NCBI RefSeq assembly: GCF_036785885.1
Contig: NC_092310.1
Span: 3,038,001-3,102,000, forward strand
DNA: 64,000 bases
DNA from: Coffea arabica
Taxonomy: Eukaryota > Streptophyta > Magnoliopsida > Gentianales > Rubiaceae
Reading direction: 5' to 3'
Shown: one piece after another, positions 57,436 through 64,000 of the stretch
Layout of the letters: each line of letters opens with the position of its first letter
Numbering within the stretch: the first letter of the stretch is position 1
The notes under the pieces: model-generated
What the model saw: only the letters and a program-made list of their open reading frames with translations
Databases searched by the model: none
What the model was told of the DNA's origin: nothing
Position numbers and translations under genes: made by a program

Positions 57436-57920
57436 TAGGGCTGCAAACGAGTCGAGCCGAGTCGAGCTTTGAGCTAATCGAGTCGAGCTTTAGCTAAATT
57501 TTATCAAGCTCGAGCTCGAGCTCGAGCTCGACGAGCTGGCAATTTTCGAGCTCGAGCTCGAAAAAAATAAAAAAATTTTTTTTATTTTTTAAAAAAATAA
57601 ATAAAATAATATTTTTTTCTGAATAAATAATAAAATATTAAGGATATATCCGTAATTTCACTATGAAAATAAAAAATAAAAAAATATATATATAATATAC
57701 GTAATTTTATTATTAAATAAAAATAAAAATAAAAAATATATATATATATTCAAGCTCGCGAACCGGCTCGCGAGCTAACGAGCTTAATATTCTGAGCTCG
57801 AGTTCGAGCTCGAGTTTGACTCGAGCTCGACTCGAGCTCGATTAATGTCGAGCTCGACTCGAGCTTGACTCGAGCCGCTCGCGAGCGGCTCGCGAGCGGC
57901 TCGATTCGTTTGCAGCCCTA
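57436..57920. mobile_element. hAT-type MITE
   Basis: The 8-bp target duplication is GTTATAAC (57428-57435 and 57921-57928). TIRs are TAGGGCTGCAAACGA at the left and TCGTTTGCAGCCCTA at the right. The ends are filled with GAGCTCGAG and CTCGCGAGC words on either side of an AT-rich centre, so the whole element can fold back. 8-bp duplications and TAGGG ends are typical of hAT. Confidence 0.88.
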
Positions 57921-58060
57921 GTTATAACATACCACATAACTTGAGTTCAAATTTGAAATTCAAATCATGCGCATGTGCTAACGAGCGCGGGATATACATA
58001 TAACAATTAACTCATCCACCATCAAGTTTTACATTTATAATATTTTAAATACCCCACAAG

Positions 58061-59955
58061 TGATTTTTCACAAGTATACGAGTCGTTTATTGAGTATAAG
58101 GGTATTAGGTGTCGATCCTATAGGGAAGAATTTCAATTACCGGTGATTTTTGAATTCCTTTATTATTTAGACTATCACAAGCACAAGAAATTAAATTTAC
58201 ACTATAAAATTAACAAAAATACAATAGAAAGCTCCTAGAGGTATGAAATTTCTTACTACTCTTGCAAATGACATTACTGGTTAAGTGAATGCTCCTAGAG
58301 TAATTTTCTAATATATGTGAAAGCTCCTAGAGTAATTTTCTAATATATGTGAAACCGACTCTTGTAGTGAATTAACTTACTTGTAATTAAATCATACATA
58401 CTCTCTTGGTTATGAAATTAACTACAAATTCATTTCTTTCATGAAATTACATGAAACAAGTCACCAAAACCACATTGGTGCTCCTCTACTCTCGTGAGTA
58501 AACTCCCTAGATTTATCACTTTCTTGAACTAATGGTAAATTCTAATTCTCATTGCAAACTTAACACCTTAAGATTGTCACAATTAATGACTGGTTAATCA
58601 TGAGTAGCTAAACAAAAGTGATAAATAACTTGTTCAAAATAATAGCACCAAATAACCAAATAAACATCACTAACAAGATATAGCAAGTTCATCCACACTC
58701 TAGACAGAAACTTTAGAAACACAAATCCAAAACTTACATATTAACCATATTTAAGAATCCAATACAAAAGATAAAGAGTTGGAAAAGAGATAACTCTTGT
58801 CACATGAGTTTCAACCCCTCCTTTTTCATCCTAATCTAGTCAATACACAAGAGTGGGTAATACACATAACTATCTAAACTATTCTATACTATACTAACCT
58901 AACTAATGAACTAAGGAAATTCTAATGAAGACTACATTTTTGGTAAGTTTCTCTAGCCTTTCAAAGTTTTAAAATGGTCTCCAAAGGCTGCTATTTATAG
59001 AGAATTCAACTCAAGGTGAGTTGTTTCTTGGTTGGCAAAGTTGGCTTTTGAACTCACCAAGAGTTGTTCTCTAAATTTTCACACTCTTCTTGGTCAGATA
59101 CAGCCGAATTCTGAGTTGTAGATGAGTCAGAAAAGTTGTGTAAATGCAAAACAAGTTGTAGAGCAAGTTGCAGCAGAAAAACTAGAATATGCAACCTCAA
59201 ATACGCTACCTTACGTTGCGTATTGCATCTCACATATTGCCTTTTGTAGGTTTGCGCTTTTTGGGCAGAATTCATCTTTGCTCTGTTTTTTGTCCAATTT
59301 CAACTGATATTTTCTCAATGATGAAAGTCGAACTAACTCTTGTACGAACATAAAAGTTGTAGGACTTGAGTTAGCTTTCCAATGCCTTAAGAATTATCCA
59401 ATTTGGAGCTCTGTGGACCGATAAATGACCAAAATAGCCTCGAATGGTTAGAACTCTGTTTCAGCTTTCGACCATGAAAATGTACTTTGGTATTTTGATA
59501 TTTTGACTAAGACAATGACCAAACTGGACTTTGATATCTTCATAGAAAATGGAGTTCTATCTCTTAATTTCAAAATGGTGTATGAATTACCTCAATCTGA
59601 TACTTGTAACTCAAGATATAGCCAAAACACCACAGGGTATCAAAGCTGTGAAACTTCCTTCTTGTATACTAAGTTGCATTTCATCTCTTGCACTTCATAT
59701 TCTCTTTTTATCATTTCAAACCATCATCAATCATCCAATTATCTTTTCAACTCACTCCATTTGATGATTGAATTTTTAAACCTACAAAAATAAGAAGTTT
59801 TCACTATTAAAATCCATAAAAATATAATTTTTAACACTTAAATCACAAAATGCATATTTTCACTGACAACTTAGTTCAGTAGCTATAAAAGTAATTAAAA
59901 CATACCAAAACTAATTAATAAAACACACTAAAAACATATAAAATACACACTTATA
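58061..59955 (-). repeat. 3' LTR-like region of the right-edge element (approximate)
   Basis: Inferred from the purine tract near 59,960 and from the LTR-end phrase TAGGATCGACACCTAATACC near 58,115, which parallels GAGGATACGACCCTACTTGC near the end of the complete element's LTRs. A 34-bp tandem duplication (GCTCCTAGAGTAATTTTCTA...) sits at about 58,290-58,355. Confidence 0.5.
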
Positions 59956-60885
59956 AAACTCTCCCATATTTAAACCATTACTTATTCTCAAGCAATAAAA
60001 ATTACAAACCGACAATGATCCAACATTTTGAAAATAAACATATGTGCACAATTCAACTTCATTTCCTAAAAATAAGGTAAATAACCATTATACAATCACT
60101 CCATTAAGCTCAAGTACTCATAATATCAAGTAAAGAAGAGCCAATTATACCATAATTGTAACTAGTTCACGTCAATTTCTCATCCTTATCCAATTCCACA
60201 AGCAAGTAACTCATATGGTCAATAAAATATTTTCTAAACCCATGATCATCTTTTTATTCAAACTTAAAGAGAGATTTATTCATATAACATAGCTAAATAT
60301 TACTCAAGTTATGAAAGTGCCTTTTTACGAGAAAATCGATATTTTTAGATGAAAATTGCCGGTTACTCAACACTTTACATACTGAAGTTGTGTTGCATAC
60401 TGTTAATTTAAGTACCATTTTACGCAAAAGTCGACATTTGTAGAAGAAAACTCTCAGTTATTAAGTACAAGAACCATTGGAGTAGAACAACTTTTATTCT
60501 CGTTTTTCTTTTTTTTTTCTTCTCCTTTTTTTCAAAGTAAAGATAATAATCATTCCCTCAAAAGAATAATCATGAGAAGAGTGTTACACTTATTGACTAA
60601 ATTAATCACTTAACTATGTAAAATCAAGTAAAGAGAAGAAATTTCATCAAATTTGCAAAATTTAGGCATAATTATCTCTACTTTGCAAGATATACTTTCC
60701 TATAAATACATAAATTATAATCAAATAATAATTATTTTCAAGTTAAATAAGAAAAGAAGTTTTCAAGTCACATATATTTATCTCAAAAGTAGAAAGAATT
60801 TGAATTACTGATGGTATGAAACTTGTTACCCCTTGGATAAAATTGAAAAAAATTTGAAATCTTTTGATGCAAATTTGTAATTTTG

Positions 60886-60936
60886 GAAAAAATTTGGCAG
60901 AGTTTTCCCTTAAAACTGGACGAAACTCCCTACCAA
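60886..60936 (-). repeat. TTGACAG hairpin motif, copy 10
   Basis: The minus strand reads TTGGTAGGGAGTTTCGTCCA, then AAGGGAAAACTCTGCCAAAT. TTGG and CCAA give the best outer stem of all copies. It lies ~100 bp after the purine tract of this element. Confidence 0.8.
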
Positions 60937-62224
60937 CAAATCCAATTTTGAACAAATTAAAAAACAAGAAATATTTCCAAGGCAAATCTAAATCATTTCC
61001 ATCACAAGTCAATCACAACCAACATATATAATATCAATTCTCCCTCCTCCCCCGCAACACTTAAAATACACATTGTCCGCAATGTGTAAAAAGGGAAACT
61101 AAGATAAAAAAAAAAAAAAAAAAAGAATACTCCCATATAGTTGTGATTGAAATGTGTAACATTGAATCTTCACAATCCATTGTCCGTGTTTCTTCAAAGT
61201 TTCATGAGTTCCATTGGAATCCATTAGTAATACAACCTAAAATGCAAAATAGCAAATAAACTAGGTAAGGGTCAATGATGCAAAAAGGTGACAAAGGCAT
61301 GAAGAAAATTTTGCAAATAACTCTTTGCCAAAGTCTCTCACATCATCACACCACATTTCCCAAACTCTTTAAACATTTAGCACAATTATCAAGAATATTT
61401 AGCACATTTTCTTCTATAGGTAATTATAACATCACCATATAATAACGAAATTAGGAGCAAAACTCAATCTAAGAACATACATTATGCACATGTTCAATTT
61501 TACCCTTAAATTATCACCAAAATTGCTAAATTCTTCACATATTTAAAATTCATTATCCAATCATACTCTATATGAAGATTAAGCAATTAAATAGTCTAAA
61601 ATTTCACCGTATAATGAATGTGTACATGTAAGCATCATAAACACGTCACATTTTAGCAATTTCAACCATCCAATTATGTTTAACAACATTTCAAGACCAA
61701 GTACCTCATTGATCATAAAATAGGAAAGTACATAAAGTGAAATATTGCATAAATCACCACATTCCCACATTTGATCATCTAAACATGCTTAGAGATGTTA
61801 CATAAGCATAAGGGAGCTTATATGCATCAACAAATAACATCACCAATTCACCATTCAAAGTGTATCAATAAAACTCTACAAGATATGTAAATAGTAAATA
61901 TTAACATACGAAATTAAGTTCAAGAAATTTACCTCAAGTTGGTAGAGTGATGTTTGGTGATGTAAATAATGCAAAAATCCTATGAAATTCACCCCAATTA
62001 ACCTCCAATTGCTTGAAATAGAAACTATGAATCCTAACCTTCAATCGATTTTTGAGATGTTTTTCTTGAATTCTAATCGGTTAAAATGACTCTATGAAGG
62101 TCAAATGATGTTTGTTGGATGATTTCTTGCAAGAAAATGGTGTATAAGAGGAAATTGGTGAAGTGTGTGTGAGAAAATATGAGGAGAAGAAAAAGAAGAG
62201 CATGAACAAGGAACCTGCGTTTTT

Positions 62225-62400
62225 CTTTAAAAAAGCTAAAAATGCGAGTTCATAAAATGCAGCCTTGAAGTCGCGTTTTTACGATTCGTGTTTTCTGATG
62301 TAATTTTGCTAGACCAAATACGTGACTTCTGAAAACGCGACTTTAAGTCGCATTTTGAAGCTTGCATTTTCTTCTTTATTTTTGCAGAATGGAATACACG
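62225..62400. repeat. AAACGCGACTT..AAGTCGCATTT palindrome array
   Basis: The best unit, at 62332-62356, has AAAACGCGACTT and AAGTCGCATTTT arms. AAATGCGAGTTCATAAAATGC (62,240) and GTCGCGTTTTTACGATTCG (62,270) are looser units. Confidence 0.7.
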
Positions 62401-62771
62401 ACTTGAGATCACATATTTATGAGCTTACGTTTTCTTCACTCTATAGTGTTGCTGCAAAAATTTCTGAACTTTTCAAAAATTATGCTTTTATCCCAATTAC
62501 TCAAAATGCATCCTAGATCATTTTTTTGCCAAAATAATCAATACACGCACATGTAAAATGATCAAAAACATGTATTCTACCCCTTCATAACGAATCAAAA
62601 ACAGCATTTGCTCAAATTGAGGGGTGGAGTTTCTTGATCAAACTTCGTCTTTTTCACCTCAAAGGGTCACATTTGCTTCTATTTCCCAAACTTACAAATA
62701 AAAACAACAAAACAATTTAAACACATGATTTAAACATAAAATCACACCAAATTAACCTAAATTACCAAAAT

Positions 62772-62789
62772 ATTGGGTTGCCTCCCAAT
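62772..62789 (-). repeat. 18-nt GGGAGGCAACCC hairpin
   Basis: The minus strand reads ATTGGGAGGCAACCCAAT, identical to 38795-38812. GTCGAACCAACGACTATAAC precedes it, as in the 22-kb fragment. Confidence 0.85.
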
Positions 62790-62995
62790 TAGCGCTTTTG
62801 GTTATAGTCGTTGGTTCGACTATTGAAGCTCATTTTTCAAGAAGGTTTGGTTAATGAATAATCCATCATTTTAGGTCGTGGTGGATCATTAAAATGTGAC
62901 TTTATGACAAAAGCAACATAATCAAATGATAAGAGAGATGAAAGTGATTTACCTATCTCAAGTGATTCATAGATATTACCTTGAATGTGTATCAC

Positions 62996-64000
62996 TTAAG
63001 AACGCACCAAAGGAACGTCCGCATGGCTTTCTTGGGGAATAATACCTTTAAAATCTATACTCTCAATACATTCCTCAAGAGGGGTGAAAAATGAGTCGTT
63101 AAGTCTCACCTCTTGAGGTTTAAGATTTGCTCCAAAGGTACTATCATGTGAAATGGATATTTTCTTATTGAAACACAATTGAGATTCATCATTTTCATCA
63201 AAATATAATCCATTTTCACATACAACATTCCTACCATTCATGCTAGGGTCATTTTGCATATCATCAGAAGAAATAACTTCACATAACGCATGCAATTGTT
63301 CATGTAATCTACCAAAATGAGAAACTAATTTATCTAACCTTTCTTTAATTCTAGCAAAACAATCAAAGGTTGCATTAGCTAACTTTTCTATAGCTAAATC
63401 AAAGTGATTAGAGAATTTTTCTATGGTTAGCTCCTAAGATGGTTTAGAATCATTAGCTAATGGTTCATTTTCTAATTCCCAAGATAAAGATGCATTAGAT
63501 AACATTTCTACTGCCAATTCCCAAGATGGTTTAGATTCATATTGGACACATTCAGGTTGGTAATCATAAGAACATGGAGAAGCAATATTAACACTATGAT
63601 TATCCTAACCATATGCATAAGAATTGCCCCAACTAGAGTTGTTTTGATCAAAACAAAAATTATAATGCCCAAATTCATCATAATAATCCACATTTTATAC
63701 TTGCATACATTCATAAGTAGTATGATACCCTCTACACAAGTCATAAATCACATGATAAGAATTGAAAGCATTGTCATTTCTCTTTTGTTCAAGCATGTTT
63801 GTTATAGTGTCCAATTGAATTTTTAATGTAATAACATCAAGTTTAGCCTTTATACTTTTTAAACCGTTTTCAAATGATATACCTTCGGTAATTTCTCGAT
63901 TACCTCTATTCAAGGAACTTTGCCCGTGGTAACAATTTATTGTCGATCTTCCACTTCTCAAGCATTGTTCGCCCATAATTCCTACTCTTCTAGAGTTCCT
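62996..64000 (-). pseudogene. Gag-like ORF of the right-edge element, decayed
   Basis: One frame runs from the edge to TAA at 62996, interrupted by stops near 63,694, 63,607 and 63,437. It contains a zinc-knuckle remnant (YDLCRGYHTTYECMQ, first Cys replaced by Tyr), then DYYDEFGHYNFCFDQNNSSW, repeated WELAVEML / WELENEPL / ELTIEKF segments, and an amphipathic stretch (FARIKERLDKLVSHFGRLHE). The tail (NDSFFTPLEECIESIDFKGI) is unlike Athila gag. Two of the stops sit at likely Trp codons. It resembles the gag tail of Athila/Tat-like elements, but the assignment is tentative. Confidence 0.5.

Larger units (their letters stand above)
58061..64000 (-). mobile_element. Athila-like retroelement, 3' part, off the right edge
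   Basis: Read on the minus strand: decayed gag (64000-62996), CCAACGACTATAA and the 18-nt GGGAGGCAACCC hairpin, a palindrome array (about 62,400-62,225), a purine tract (about 61,055-61,037), hairpin motif copy 10, the two-unit GAGTAACCGG block (about 60,470-60,310), and a second purine tract (GGTTTAAATATGGGAGAG, about 59,980-59,960). An LTR-like region then ends near GAAAAATCA at 58061. Spacing between the two purine tracts (about 1.08 kb) matches the complete element (about 1.04 kb). No protease, RT or integrase lies between gag and the hairpin, so it appears non-autonomous. The LTR borders are approximate, because no second LTR is in view. Confidence 0.7.

Noticed and set aside
57436..57920. 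GAGCTCGAG palindromes as another member of the Athila palindrome-array series
   Set aside because: They are part of the inverted ends of a hAT-type MITE with its own TIRs and 8-bp duplication, so foldback structure is expected there.
59054..59793. Several 60-96 codon frames on both strands
   Set aside because: They lie in the LTR-like region of the right-edge element, overlap each other, and show no domain or codon bias.

Overview
This is eudicot plant nuclear DNA, AT-rich and dominated by transposable elements. Evidence: spliced plant-specific gene families (F-box/FBD, DUF247, neprosin/DUF239, plant mobile domain), plant Ty3/gypsy lineages, and plant MULE, hAT, LINE and SINE-like copies. 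The species cannot be named from sequence alone. Only one host gene looks complete: an F-box/FBD gene at 51,593-53,342. A DUF247 gene (3,246-4,076) is truncated. A neprosin-type secreted peptidase gene (10,537-30,145) is a broken relic.

Layout. 1-3,220: minus-strand chromovirus-like LTR retrotransposon with an uninterrupted gag-pol frame, running off the left edge and ending 20 bp past the stop of the DUF247 gene. 5,195-7,038: a TIR element split by a solo Athila-type LTR (5,533-6,905). 10,537-30,145: neprosin pseudogene whose third coding exon is cut at codon level by a 16.7-kb insertion (11,290-28,010). The insertion has degenerate terminal inverted repeats and a decayed 9-bp target duplication. 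It holds a decayed MuDR-type transposase, a decayed plant-mobile-domain gene, and the 3' part of an Athila-like retroelement with a Transposase_32-type ORF.

31,454-47,051: a complete but decayed Athila-type retrotransposon (two 1.7-kb LTRs, TATAT target duplication, tRNA-Asp-type primer site, gag-pol, ORF3). A collapsed long-LTR gypsy copy lies inside it (39,622-42,214). 47,360-48,598: LINE 3' end. 49,680-55,990: F-box gene between two copies of a duplicated segment; the downstream copy carries a Pack-MULE-like element holding a CAF1 deadenylase fragment. 56,064-56,344: SINE-like retroposon with a 16-bp target duplication. 57,436-57,920: hAT-type MITE. 58,061-64,000: minus-strand Athila-like element with a decayed gag, running off the right edge.

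The most interesting signals are not genes. (1) Three Athila-like elements share a fixed downstream order: an 18-nt GGGAGGCAACCC hairpin, then a palindrome array, then an ORF3 slot, then a purine tract. The palindrome sequence differs completely from element to element. (2) A roughly 50-nt hairpin-capable motif (TTGACAGGGAGTTTT ... GGGGAGACTCTGTCGAAATT) recurs about ten times, nearly always in non-coding DNA between or inside TE genes. (3) Almost every premature stop in the TE genes is explained by a single C-to-T or G-to-A change, as expected from deamination of methylated cytosine.
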